This document shows positions 41,924 to 50,021 of a stretch of 64,000 nucleotides of DNA, piece after piece. The stretch's first letter is position 1. Each line of letters opens with the position of its first letter. The notes under the pieces were generated by a model that ran no database searches, was not told the DNA's origin, and saw nothing but the letters and a program-made list of their open reading frames with translations. The position numbers and the translations under genes are program-made. Origin of the DNA: Deinococcus soli (ex Cha et al. 2016) (GTDB taxonomy: Bacteria > Deinococcota > Deinococci > Deinococcales > Deinococcaceae); assembly GCF_001007995.1 (NCBI RefSeq), contig NZ_CP011389.1, forward strand, positions 2,766,501 to 2,830,500, given 5' to 3'.

Positions 41924-42251
41924 GCCGAGCAGCATGCCACTGGGCAACGCGGAGCCATAGACCGTATCCGTTTAGACAAAGGCCACAGTCTCTTTGGGCC
42001 AATTGAGTGTGGTTGACGGGTTTCCTCAGCGTTCAATGAAGGGCCTGAAAGTCAGATGACCGACCTCCATGAGACCCGCAGGCGCACAGACCTCCTCACA
42101 GCGCACCCAGGAGCACGTACAGCGGACACCCGGCCGGATGAACACCATGACCCGCGAGCGCGGCAAGCAGTGGCGGTTGGAATGCCCTCAAGACCTGACA
42201 TAGAGAAGAAGGCGACCCGAAAGCCGCCTTGGGTTCTTCAATACAGGGCGG
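41924..42251. other. 328-nt island region without a recognised gene
   Basis: Lies between the WGxxGxxG gene and the IS4-family element. It includes the decayed 3' end of a minus-strand frame (42188-42251) and a hairpin with AAGGCG/CGCCTT arms around 42209-42231, T-rich on both sides. Nothing else is supported. Confidence 0.5.
42243..42251. repeat. left target-site duplication of the IS4-family element
   Basis: ACAGGGCGG, identical to 43428-43436 on the right side. Confidence 0.85.
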
Positions 42252-43427
42252 CTCAGCACCTGACATTTCACGAGAAATGGCGTCCTGAATGCAGTGCGAC
42301 ATGACAAAGGGCGGTATCTGGGTCTGTGACGAGCCCCGATACTGCCCGCTTCCATGCTGACACGTTGGCCACCTACCTGCACACTCGCTGGCCACACCGC
42401 CGTACGGACGCGCTCCGTCGTCTTGCCGAAGTGCTTCTGGCCGTGCTCCAGGCCGAGTCCACGCTTCACCGCAAGATCGCGCTTCATCTGCCCAGAGCAG
42501 CCACGCTGGAATCAAAAACCCGGACGGTGGCCCGCGTGTTTCACGACGCTCAGCTCACGCCGCAGGACGTCTGTGACGTCTTGCTTCCCTTGCTGCCCGA
42601 CGGCAAGCTCACCCTGATCATGGACCGCACCACGTGGCATTACGGTCAGACGCCGCTGAACATCCTCGTCTTGGGCGTTCTGCTTGGGGGCGCGGTGATT
42701 CCCCTCGTCTGGTCGATCCTGCCGCATCAAGGCAACAGCTGCACTGCTGCCCGGATCCTCCTGGTTGCCCGGCTCCTCAAGGTGATGCCAGCTCGCCGCT
42801 GGGCCGTGTTGATCGCAGACCGGGAGTTCGTGGGGCGCGAGTGGTGCTCGTTCCTGCGCTGGAAACGCATCCGGCACTGTATCCGCATCCGGGAGAACAC
42901 CAGAATCGAGGATGAACTGGTGCGAGACCTGTTCACGACGCTGCAACTGGGACAGGTGCGCACCCTGTTCGAGCGGACGTGGGTCTATGGGGGCTGGATG
43001 CACGTGGTCATCACCCTATCCCCCGCAGGGGACAGGGTGATCGTGGCCTCAGATTTGCCCGTGCTGGACGTATTACGGACCTATCGGCTCAGGTGGGCGA
43101 TTGAATCGGCGTTTTCCGTGATGAAAGCTCGCGGGCTGAATCTGGAGGCCACGCACATGACGGCTCCAGAGCGCATCTCTCGGCTCTTTGGCCTGCTCTG
43201 TATTGCGCTGGCCTGGATGACGCGGATCGGCGCGCAGCGGACAGAAACTCACGCCCCTCGTCAGGACAAGCGCGGGCGAGCGGTCGTGAGCGTAGCGCGG
43301 ATCGGATGGCAGATCCTGAGTCAAGCGGCGCGGTGGGGCGGCGAGGTCTTCTGTGACTGTCTACAGCTCCTCGGAATGCCGTTCCCAACCGCCAGCACGT
43401 CAGTTTCCCGAAGTGTCAGGTGCTGAG
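42252..43427 (+). mobile_element. IS4-family insertion sequence, 1176 bp
   Basis: The ends CTCAGCACCTGACATTTC and (reverse complement) CTCAGCACCTGACACTTC match at 17 of 18 positions, and the element is flanked by ACAGGGCGG on both sides. The single transposase gene fills it and its stop is inside the right end. It appears intact and recently inserted. Confidence 0.88.
42326..43426 (+). CDS. IS4-family transposase
   Basis: A 366-aa DDE transposase from GTG at 42326. Catalytic acids are in LIMDRTTWHYG (near 98), LIADREFVGREW (near 163) and the YREK-like YRLRWAIESAFSVMKARG (near 256-273). The stop codon TGA at 43424-43426 overlaps the right inverted repeat, as in many compact elements. No frameshift is seen. 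Confidence 0.92.
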   Translation: MTSPDTARFHADTLATYLHTRWPHRRTDALRRLAEVLLAVLQAESTLHRKIALHLPRAATLESKTRTVARVFHDAQLTPQDVCDVLLPLLPDGKLTLIMDRTTWHYGQTPLNILVLGVLLGGAVIPLVWSILPHQGNSCTAARILLVARLLKVMPARRWAVLIADREFVGREWCSFLRWKRIRHCIRIRENTRIEDELVRDLFTTLQLGQVRTLFERTWVYGGWMHVVITLSPAGDRVIVASDLPVLDVLRTYRLRWAIESAFSVMKARGLNLEATHMTAPERISRLFGLLCIALAWMTRIGAQRTETHAPRQDKRGRAVVSVARIGWQILSQAARWGGEVFCDCLQLLGMPFPTASTSVSRSVRC

Positions 43428-43436
43428 ACAGGGCGG

Positions 43437-43877
43437 TATTCACCCAGGTCAACCCTGGCCATCGCGTCCAGAGCATCAGCGGGCACGTGATACGCCAGCG
43501 GGTACTTCCCCGGTCGCCACGGCTCCGCGCTTCACTCCCAGGTCATGACCTGCCCCGTGAACGCCGGAAGAGCCCGGGGCGCGACCGCCGAATCGGCGTG
43601 GGGCCACAGTAGCCGCGCCACTTCACCCGTCTCGACGTGGCTCACGGTGATGAAAACAGGCGACCAGGGGGACAACATGTCGGCAGAATGGGGGAGAGTT
43701 TCACAGCGTGCTCGGGGAGCAGTCTCGGTAGCAACCCCACTTGGTCACCCGTGGTGCCAGTCGAGCCTGCTTGCGAAGCAGTCGCGTCCTGATCATGGGA
43801 TTTCGGTGCAGCTTGGTTTCAATTGGATCTACTTGGCTGAAGTGTGATTGACATGGAAGGAGTCAAGGGATCACATG
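43437..43877. other. island region without an intact gene
   Basis: Contains the decayed minus-strand frame described above (to about 43744) and otherwise nothing recognisable. The segment 43750-43877 is comparatively AT-rich. No integrase could be recognised in any frame. Confidence 0.5.
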
Positions 43878-43893
43878 CCCTCGGTTCTACCAG
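43878..43893 (+). other. att-like duplicate of the tRNA-Val 3' end
   Basis: Identical 16-bp copy of 38982-38997, followed by a second tRNA-style terminator. It marks the right boundary of the island and probably the original chromosomal tRNA end. Confidence 0.7.
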
Positions 43894-43896
43894 CAG

Positions 43897-43920
43897 ACCT
43901 CCGCAAAAGCGGAGGTTTTT
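43897..43920 (+). terminator. terminator at the right island boundary
   Basis: Arms ACCTCCGC (43897-43904) and GCGGAGGT (43909-43916), loop AAAA, followed by TTTTT. It was probably the original terminator of tRNA-Val before island insertion. Confidence 0.85.
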
Positions 43921-44031
43921 GTATCGGTAGGCAGGGGAGAGGGTGTGCTCTTGTCACTTATGAGGTACTAACGCGCGTCACATGTTTTGAGCATCCTGAC
44001 GCGAAACCGCGCGCCTAGAATGGCCGACTGC

Positions 44032-44337
44032 ATGTCAGACCTTGACTTCATTCTGATCGGCCTGATGATAGGGCCTCTGATCTATGCCGGTGTCTCGCTC
44101 CGGAACTCTGGCCGACGGCTGCATTACCGGGATCGACCGCTGTTCTGGCAGCGTCTGATCCCGCTGTTGCTGCCCACTGCCCTGGCACTTTGGATGCCGG
44201 TGCAGATGGTGCAGACCGGTGTGGCGCTGCACTGGCAACTGATGGCCGTGATCATGGCCTGCGCCGTGGCTGGGCTGGCGTGGTGGGTTGACCTGAATCC
44301 CAACCGTGTGCTGGCTCGTCTGTCCCCGCGCCGCTGA
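44032..44337 (+). CDS. small membrane protein of unknown function
   Basis: A 101-aa protein with three membrane segments (about 4-20, 38-58 and 66-84) and short cationic ends (RLSPRR). I do not recognise a family. TAGAAT at 44016-44021 lies 10 nt before the ATG at 44032, favouring this start; an ATG at 44020 overlaps that hexamer, and a frame from 43987 would add a further stretch. The gene is upstream of the PIN/TRAM membrane protein at 110 nt. Confidence 0.7.
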   Translation: MSDLDFILIGLMIGPLIYAGVSLRNSGRRLHYRDRPLFWQRLIPLLLPTALALWMPVQMVQTGVALHWQLMAVIMACAVAGLAWWVDLNPNRVLARLSPRR

Positions 44338-44434
44338 GTCCGCTGGATGGGCAGTCATGGTGTGTCCCGGCCTGAGCCACGAATCGTCAGTGGCCGTTCC
44401 GAGCAGGTAGGGCACCTACGAGACCCGGAATCGA

Positions 44435-44440
44435 TAGACT
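44435..44440 (+). promoter_or_regulatory. -10 element of the leaderless PIN/TRAM gene
   Basis: TAGACT is 7 nt upstream of GTG at 44448, with no Shine-Dalgarno in between. Confidence 0.55.
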
Positions 44441-44447
44441 GGGGAAC

Positions 44448-45476
44448 GTGCTCTTGATTCGTATTGTCACCATGCTGCTGGGGCTGATGCTGGGATTCCT
44501 GGCCGGGCGGGGGCTGGCGACGACCCAGTCCGAGGAACTGGGCATGGTCAATACCCTCAGCCTGATGCTGGCTGGGATGCTCACCGCGCTGCTGCTCGCG
44601 CCGCGCATCGAGCAGGGCCTCATGCGCTTCCTGGGGCGGTTGGCCCGCTGGTATGCTCGCCTGTCGCCCCGCGCGGTGGCCGCCGCGACCTTCGGGCTGA
44701 TCGTGGCGCTGCTTGTCAGTGTGCTGCTGAGCAGCCTGCTGCGCACCGTGCCGTTCTACACCTGGATCTGGAACCTGATCGTCACAGTTGTGCTGGGCGT
44801 GTTCTTCGTGTCGTTCGCGCTGCGCAACGCCGAGAACTTCGGGCTGCTGGCGTTCCCGCAGGTGCGCCGCAAGCCCGGCAGCAGGCTGCTCGACAGCAAC
44901 GTCATCATTGACGGGCGCATCGTCGAGTTGCTGCGTGCCGGGTTCCTGGACGGGGAACTCGTCGTTCCGGCGTTCATCCTGCGGGAACTCCAGACGCTCT
45001 CCGATCATCACGACGCGCAGAAACGCACGCGCGGCAAACGCGGCCTGGCCGTTCTGGAGGACCTGCGCGCCCTGCGGCCCCTGCGGATCGAGGACTGGGA
45101 CGACCCCAGCCTGCCCACCACGGACGACAAACTCATCCGGCTGGCCCGCGAGAGCGGCGCGCGGATCGTCACGAACGACAACAACCTCGGCAAGATCGCC
45201 CGTCTGCACGGCGTGGAGATCCTCAGCATCCACGAGGCCGCCGTCGCGCTGAAACCGCAGGTGCAGGCTGGGGACCACCTGACCGTCACGATCAGCAAGG
45301 GCGGCCAGCAGAAGAACCAGGGGGTCGGGTACCTCGAGGACGGCACCATGGTCGTCGTGGAGGACGCCATCAGGTTCCGGGGCAAACCCACCCGCGTAGT
45401 GGTCGTGAACAACGTGCAGACCAACGTGGGCCGCATGATCTTCGCGAAACTCGACGGGGAGGAAGGCGCGGCGTAA
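44448..45476 (+). CDS. PIN and TRAM domain integral membrane protein (YacL-like)
   Basis: A 342-aa protein starting with GTG. The N-terminal 120 residues have three or four membrane segments; the PIN domain (about 145-270) begins LLDSNVIIDGRIVELL and contains the acidic RNase-like residues in TDDKLIRLA and TNDNNLGKIA; the TRAM domain (about 283-342) reads LTVTISKGGQQKNQGVGYLEDG. YacL-type proteins are found next to the MepA/IspD region in other genomes and are thought to be membrane-bound RNases. Convergent with sbcC. Confidence 0.92.
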   Translation: MLLIRIVTMLLGLMLGFLAGRGLATTQSEELGMVNTLSLMLAGMLTALLLAPRIEQGLMRFLGRLARWYARLSPRAVAAATFGLIVALLVSVLLSSLLRTVPFYTWIWNLIVTVVLGVFFVSFALRNAENFGLLAFPQVRRKPGSRLLDSNVIIDGRIVELLRAGFLDGELVVPAFILRELQTLSDHHDAQKRTRGKRGLAVLEDLRALRPLRIEDWDDPSLPTTDDKLIRLARESGARIVTNDNNLGKIARLHGVEILSIHEAAVALKPQVQAGDHLTVTISKGGQQKNQGVGYLEDGTMVVVEDAIRFRGKPTRVVVVNNVQTNVGRMIFAKLDGEEGAA

Positions 45477-45490
45477 CCGGGGAGTGGGAA

Positions 45491-45548
45491 AGAGAAAGTG
45501 GGAAGTGGATGGAGTGCCAAGGCAACCGATCCACTCCCCACTTTCCCT
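45491..45548. terminator. bidirectional purine/pyrimidine hairpin
   Basis: Twenty-nt arms (45491-45510 and 45529-45548) pair at 18 of 20 positions around an 18-nt loop, between the convergent PIN/TRAM and sbcC genes, and cover the sbcC stop codon (45547-45549). Related purine-rich sequence appears at 59828-59850. Confidence 0.7.
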
Positions 45549-48282
45549 ACAGGTCGAAGCGCTGCACGCTGCTGCCCGCCACGCTCTTGGTGACCAGAAG
45601 GCGGCTGGGGAGGCGCTCGGAGAGGCTCTCGACGTGCGTGACGACGCCCACCATGCGGCCCTGTGTGCGCAGGTTCTCCAGGGCGTTCGCCACGGCCTCC
45701 AGCGCCTGCGGGTCGAGGGTGCCGAAGCCCTCGTCGAGGAACAGTGCGCCCAGCACGCGGTTCCCCGCGAGGTAGTCGCTCAGGGCGATCGCCAGGGACA
45801 GTGACGCGAGGAACGTCTCGCCGCCGGACAGGGTCTTCACGCCGCGCACCTCTCCGGCGTTCCAGAGGTCCTGCACGACGTACTCGCCGTCCTGGAGGGC
45901 CAGGCGGTAGCGGCCGTCGCTGATCTCGTGCAGGAGGATGCCCGCGCGGGTCAGGAGCTGCGCCTCGATCTCCGCGAGGAGGAACTGCTGGAACTCGTTC
46001 GCCTTGAGGCTGTTCGTGAGGGTCTGCCAGGTGTCCAGTGCGCGCGACGCGGCCTGCGCGCGGGCGTGGATGTCCGCCTTGCGCTCCAGGCGTTCCCGCA
46101 GCTGCCGTTCCTGCTCCGCAAGACGCCCGGCCTGCTCTCGCGCGGCGGTCAGGGCGGCGTCGGTGGCGGTCAGGTCGCGCGTGACCTGCGCGAGGTGCGC
46201 CGGGTCGAACGGCGCGGCGCCCAGCTGCCGGTCCAGATCGGCCAATGCCGAGCGGAGCTGCGCCACGTCCGCCTCGTGGGTGCGGGCGGCGGTTTCCAGC
46301 GCGGCGATGTCGTGCTCGGGCAGGGCGGCCGCGCGCGCCTGCGCGGCGTCCAAGTTCAGGTCACGCAGGGCGGCGTCCAGGCTGGTCTGCGCGTCCTGCG
46401 CCTCCTGCGCGCGGCGTTCGGCGTTCGCCTGCACGCCCCGCAGGGTCGCCCCGGCGGCGGCGAGGTCGCCCTGCGCGCGGGCCAGGGTCCCCTGGGCGTC
46501 CTGCACGCGCGAGCGCAGGGCCGTGATCTCGGCCAGGGCCGCCTGCCGCGCGCGGGCTGGATCGGGCCCCGCCGCGCGGACGCGGGCGGCCAGTCCGGCC
46601 AGCAGCCGGGCCATTTCCGACTGCGGGTCGCCCGTCACCAGTCCTTCGGCGGCGCGCAGGTCGGTCTCGCGGGCGGTGAGCTGCTCGTCCCAGTTGCGGT
46701 ACTCGGCGCGTTTCTCGTCCAGCCACGCCTGCCGGGCCTTCAGCGCGGCGCGCAGGTCCGTGAAGCGCGTGCGCCGCTCGTCCAGCGTGCGGGTCAGGGC
46801 CTCCACCTGCGCCTGCTGCGCGCCCAGATCGGCACGTGGCGCGTCCGGCAGCGTCCGCACGGGCTGCCCGCACAGGGGGCAGTCGTCCCCGACATGCAGG
46901 TGCGCGCGGTACGACGCCAGACCCGCCTCCAGCCGCGCGGCGTCCAGTGCCCCCTGCGCGGCCTCCAGCGCCGCCTTCGCGTCGGTGCCCTCACGCCTCA
47001 CGCGCTCCTGCTCGGCCGTCTCCTGCGCCTGCGCGCGTTCCTCACTGGCGAAACGGTCCAGCGCGGCCTTCAGGCTGACCCGCTCGGTCTGCACGAACAC
47101 CCGCTCCTGCCGGGCCTTCTCGGCGCGCTGTGCGCCTTCACGGGCGGCAAGGAAGGCGTCCTCGTCCCAGGAGAGGGGCTGGGCGTGCGTGGCGTCGGGT
47201 TTGCCGCCCGCGCGGCGCAGCCTCGCCACGTCACTCTCGGCGTCGCGCAGGGCCTCGGCGCGGGCCTCCAGCTCGGGGATGCGGGCCTCGGCGGCCTGCG
47301 CGGCCTCCAGGGTCGCGGCGGCCCCCTGCGCGGCCTGTTCCGCCGAGTCGGCGGCGGCCTGCGCGCCCCGCAGCTCGCCCGCTTCACGCGCCGCGGCGAT
47401 CCGCGCCCGCTCGGCGGCGTCCAGCAGCGGCAGCACGCCCGCCACGCGCCGTGCCCGCGCCGCCCGCGCCGCGCCCTCCTGCACGCCCTGCGCGCGGGCC
47501 TCCAGTGAGGTCAGACGCCGCGCCGTGTCCTCGCGTGCCTTCCAGACCCGCTCCTGCTCGCGCAGGCGCAACTGCTGCCCGGTCAGGCGTTCGCGCTCGT
47601 CGGTCAGGCGTTCGGCGTCCGCGTCCGTCCGCTCCCGCTCGACCCGCAGCCCGGCCAGGGCCTCGGGGGTCACGCCCGCGTACTCGCCCTCCAGCACGGC
47701 GTTCAGACTCCCGGCCTCGTGCTTGAGTTCCTTCGCGCGGTCGGACGCGACGCGCTGCATGGCGGCCACGTGATCCAGCCCCGTCAGCTCGCCCAGCAGC
47801 GCCTGCCGTTCCTTTCCGGTGCCGTGCAGCACGCGCGAGAACTCCCCCTGCGGGAGCATCACGCTGCGCGCGAAATTCCGGAAGTCCAGGCCCAGCACCC
47901 GCCGGATCCGCTCGTTGATGACCTTCATCCCACCGTCGGACAGGTTCGTCCAGCGGCCATCGTCATCCAGCCGCTCGAAGCGCACCTCGTTCTCCGCCTG
48001 CCGCCGTCCCTTCGTGCGCGACGCGCGGTACGTCACGCCACCCACCTCGAAGGTCAGCGCCGCCGACAGGCCCCGCTCGCCCTGCGAGATCAGCGCGTCC
48101 AGCCCCGACGCGCCCAGCCGCGCCGTCTGCCCGTACAGCGCGAACGTCATCGCGTCCAGCAGGCTGCTCTTCCCGCTCCCCGTCGGCCCCACCAGCGCAA
48201 ACAACTCCAGATCACCGAAATCCAGACTCGTGAACTGCCGGAACGCCGTGAAGCCCTGAATGTCCAGCTGGATGGGCCTCAT
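45547..48282 (-). CDS. sbcC: SbcC, DNA repair exonuclease ATPase
   Basis: A 911-aa SMC-like ATPase. The Walker A is VGPTGSGKSSLLDA near residues 31-44, the zinc hook CPLC is near 465 (GDDCPLCGQP) between two long Ala/Glu/Arg-rich coiled coils, the ABC signature is KTLSGGETFLASLSLAIALS near 820 and Walker B is ALFLDEGFGTLD near 850-861. With SbcD it cleaves hairpins and blocked double-strand ends. It is in the usual sbcD-sbcC order with an 88-nt spacer that holds a palindromic repeat. Confidence 0.96.
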   Translation of the reverse strand: MRPIQLDIQGFTAFRQFTSLDFGDLELFALVGPTGSGKSSLLDAMTFALYGQTARLGASGLDALISQGERGLSAALTFEVGGVTYRASRTKGRRQAENEVRFERLDDDGRWTNLSDGGMKVINERIRRVLGLDFRNFARSVMLPQGEFSRVLHGTGKERQALLGELTGLDHVAAMQRVASDRAKELKHEAGSLNAVLEGEYAGVTPEALAGLRVERERTDADAERLTDERERLTGQQLRLREQERVWKAREDTARRLTSLEARAQGVQEGAARAARARRVAGVLPLLDAAERARIAAAREAGELRGAQAAADSAEQAAQGAAATLEAAQAAEARIPELEARAEALRDAESDVARLRRAGGKPDATHAQPLSWDEDAFLAAREGAQRAEKARQERVFVQTERVSLKAALDRFASEERAQAQETAEQERVRREGTDAKAALEAAQGALDAARLEAGLASYRAHLHVGDDCPLCGQPVRTLPDAPRADLGAQQAQVEALTRTLDERRTRFTDLRAALKARQAWLDEKRAEYRNWDEQLTARETDLRAAEGLVTGDPQSEMARLLAGLAARVRAAGPDPARARQAALAEITALRSRVQDAQGTLARAQGDLAAAGATLRGVQANAERRAQEAQDAQTSLDAALRDLNLDAAQARAAALPEHDIAALETAARTHEADVAQLRSALADLDRQLGAAPFDPAHLAQVTRDLTATDAALTAAREQAGRLAEQERQLRERLERKADIHARAQAASRALDTWQTLTNSLKANEFQQFLLAEIEAQLLTRAGILLHEISDGRYRLALQDGEYVVQDLWNAGEVRGVKTLSGGETFLASLSLAIALSDYLAGNRVLGALFLDEGFGTLDPQALEAVANALENLRTQGRMVGVVTHVESLSERLPSRLLVTKSVAGSSVQRFDL

Positions 48283-48308
48283 TGGTTCGCCTCCGGCGTG
48301 GTGATGGT

Positions 48309-48354
48309 TGATGGGTGATGGTTGATAGAGGTCAGACCATCAACCATCAACTTT
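48309..48354. repeat. ATCAACC-type palindromic repeat between sbcD and sbcC
   Basis: Arms 48316-48326 and 48339-48349 (TGATGGTTGAT with its complement) pair perfectly with a 12-nt loop. On the minus strand its sequence is nearly the same as the repeat at 30551-30597 (AAAGTTGATGGTTGATGG, variable loop, CCTCTATCAACCATCA), so it is a dispersed family. Here it lies inside a two-gene operon and could reduce sbcC expression. Confidence 0.75.
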
Positions 48355-48370
48355 CGAATATCAACCCTCT

Positions 48371-49549
48371 TCACGCGCTCTCCTCGGTGCGGGCGAGTTC
48401 GTCCGCTTCCTGGAAGGCGGCGCGCAGGTCGCCCGGCAGTTCGCCGCGTTTCTCGCGGTGGTAGCGTTCGTAGAGTTCCATGAGGCTCAGGCCCTCCCGT
48501 TTCAGTTCCGGCAGGGCGAGGTCCTCCTGCACAGCGTCGAGGTCCACCGCGAGGGTGTTCGGCGCGAGGGTCAGCACGCGGTCTTTCAGGCCGGGCAGGG
48601 CGGTTCCGGCAGGGGCGCGCACGACGACCTTCAGCAGTCCGCCGAAGCCCTGGAGCTGCGTGAGGCGGCTCTCGACGTGTTCGAGGTCCACGCGCAGGGT
48701 GCGGAGTTCGCGGCCGCTGGCGAGCGGCAGCGCGTGGACGCGGGCGGGGCGTCCGGCCTCCACCTCGATCAGGTTCACCTGTTTCTTCTCGCCCGCCTCG
48801 CCGAAGTCGAGCTGGATGACGCTGCCTGGGTAGTACGCGGGGGGCGCGTCGGACACCTGCTGCGGCTTGTGCACGTGCCCCAGCGCGACGTACTGCGCGC
48901 CGGGTGGCAGTTGCAGGCCGGAGAGGGTGTAGCTGTTCGTCAGGTCGAACTGCATGGTGCGCTCCGAGCCGCTGGGCACCGCACCGTCCATGGTCGCGTG
49001 GGCCATGAGCATGTTCACGCTGCTGCCCGTGAAGCCCTCGCCGAGGCGGCGCAGGAAGAAGCCCATGCCCTCGCGGTACTTCTGTCGCCACGCGCCGGTG
49101 TCCCCGCCCAGCAGGTCGGCGGCCTTCACGAGTCGCCGTTCGGACAGGTACGGCAGTGCCCCCACGACCAGCCGCTCGCCGCCGCGCGTCTCGATGGTGC
49201 GGATCATGTCGGCCGGGTTCGCGGTGGGTTGCGCGACGACCTGCACGCCCACCCAGCCCAGCAGCCCGGTGACGGACGCGAGGCGGGCGGCGCTGTCGTG
49301 GTTCCCGGCGATCACGACGCTGGGGATGCCCTGGTCGCGCAGGCGCAGGAAGAAGTCGAACACGGCGTGCTCGGCCTCCGCGCTGGGGTTGGCGGTGTCG
49401 AAGAGGTCGCCGGACACCAGCACCACGTCGGCCCGTTCGGTGCGGGCCAGCGCGGCGATCTCGGTCAGGGCGTCGTGTACCTCGGGCGTGCGGTCGAAGC
49501 CGCGCAGGGAACGTCCCGCGTGAAAATCAGCGGTGTGAAGTACGCGCAT
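48371..49549 (-). CDS. sbcD: SbcD, DNA repair exonuclease nuclease subunit
   Basis: A 392-aa Mre11-type nuclease. The phosphoesterase motifs are HTADFHAGRSL near residues 5-15, VSGDLFDTANPS near 46-57, IAGNHDSAARL near 79-89, LMAHATMDG near 172-180 and ALGHVHKPQ near 221-229. It forms a complex with SbcC. The gene starts upstream of an AT-rich intergenic stretch and its promoter is probably there. Length is normal for the family. Confidence 0.96.
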   Translation of the reverse strand: MRVLHTADFHAGRSLRGFDRTPEVHDALTEIAALARTERADVVLVSGDLFDTANPSAEAEHAVFDFFLRLRDQGIPSVVIAGNHDSAARLASVTGLLGWVGVQVVAQPTANPADMIRTIETRGGERLVVGALPYLSERRLVKAADLLGGDTGAWRQKYREGMGFFLRRLGEGFTGSSVNMLMAHATMDGAVPSGSERTMQFDLTNSYTLSGLQLPPGAQYVALGHVHKPQQVSDAPPAYYPGSVIQLDFGEAGEKKQVNLIEVEAGRPARVHALPLASGRELRTLRVDLEHVESRLTQLQGFGGLLKVVVRAPAGTALPGLKDRVLTLAPNTLAVDLDAVQEDLALPELKREGLSLMELYERYHREKRGELPGDLRAAFQEADELARTEESA

Positions 49550-49824
49550 AACGGAAAAAATAGCACGGTGGGCCTGGGCGTCCCGAAAGAATGGCCGCCC
49601 GCCGCCACGCAGGGGAGAGGTGGAGCTATGGGAGGACGAATATACACGGCTGAATATGCAGTGGGGTTGCCGTTTGGGAAGTCGGGTGATCCAATGACCT
49701 GGCGAATGGTCTGTCTGGGCGACGTTGGATCACCTCTCCTGCACATAAAAAGAATACCTGCTTATAAGCATTCAAAAGGTCATTTATCATGGTGAAAACG
49801 CCGGTTCATTGCGAATATAGGCCC
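49550..49824. other. AT-richer intergenic region with several inverted repeats
   Basis: A stretch with no supported gene between sbcD and a 40-aa mini-gene. It has lower GC than its surroundings from about 49630. Inverted repeats: 49685-49694 with 49725-49734 (10 bp perfect), 49614-49622 with 49731-49739 (9 bp, competing with the first), and a perfect 12-bp palindrome TGCTTATAAGCA at 49759-49770. It could hold the sbcDC promoter, a structured RNA or an old mobile-element scar. Confidence 0.4.
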
Positions 49825-49947
49825 ATGTACAGCAGTGACCTCGACCTCATCACGAAAAGCCGCCTGACGGCCACCGGGGACGTGGCCCTCGTCCAGCGCA
49901 CGACCCGCCGCCTGCCCCGCTGGCTGCGCCGCCTCACCCGCCGCTGA
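49825..49947 (+). CDS. 40-aa cationic mini-protein
   Basis: A 40-aa frame: an acidic/neutral N-terminal half (MYSSDLDLITKSRLTATG) and a strongly basic C-terminal tail RTTRRLPRWLRRLTRR with an amphipathic pattern. GAATAT lies 6 nt upstream of the ATG, as in leaderless genes here, and a perfect 11-bp hairpin (49967-49977 with 49990-50000) lies 20 nt downstream, so it looks like an independent transcription unit. The family is not recognised. The tail could bind nucleic acid or membranes. Confidence 0.5.
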   Translation: MYSSDLDLITKSRLTATGDVALVQRTTRRLPRWLRRLTRR

Positions 49948-49966
49948 AGCCAGAGTCCGGTCCCCT

Positions 49967-50000
49967 GCTACTCCGCGCGCCCCCTGGTTCGCGGAGTAGC
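49967..50000. terminator. hairpin terminator after the 40-aa mini-gene
   Basis: Arms 49967-49977 and 49990-50000 pair perfectly over 11 bp with a 12-nt loop. Located between the mini-gene and the MFS gene start at 50022. Confidence 0.65.
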
Positions 50001-50021
50001 TTCCGGTTCACGCTGGGCCGC

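Larger units (their letters stand above)
42188..43678 (-). pseudogene. decayed unknown reading frame split by the IS4-family element
   Basis: Removing the IS and one 9-bp target copy, a minus-strand frame reads from ATG at 43678 (MLSPWSPVFITVSHVETGEV) through an in-frame TGA at 43532-43534, then PWRPGKYPLAYHVPADALDA and on to a stop at 42188-42190. Codon-level character (third-position GC, no other stop) suggests real coding sequence that has been damaged by a nonsense change and by the insertion. The product is not recognised. The nonsense could instead mark the end of a separate short gene. Confidence 0.35.
38998..43893. mobile_element. tRNA-Val-associated genomic island (immobilised)
   Basis: The stretch between the tRNA-Val 3' end and its 16-bp duplicate (43878-43893) is about 4.9 kb. 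It contains only accessory material: an endolysin-like remnant, a hydrolase disrupted by an IS5-type element, a WGxxGxxG protein, an IS4-type element and a decayed frame. The local base composition is less GC-rich than the flanks, especially near 41460-42250 and 43600-43880. No integrase or excisionase frame was found. Interpreted as the residue of an integrated element that lost its integrase. Confidence 0.65.

Noticed and set aside
42056..42304. 82-codon plus-strand frame running into the IS4 left end
   Set aside because: No ribosome site or promoter, no recognisable protein, and it crosses the IS boundary.
42188..42487. 99-codon minus-strand frame across the IS4 left end
   Set aside because: It is antisense to the transposase start and crosses the element boundary.
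43545..43847. 100-codon plus-strand frame at the island end
   Set aside because: No recognisable protein, and the minus strand shows the better coding character; treated as a shadow.
49759..49770. Radiation/desiccation response motif near sbcD
   Set aside because: TGCTTATAAGCA is a 12-bp palindrome, but does not match the 17-bp TTATGnnATnnnCATAA pattern.
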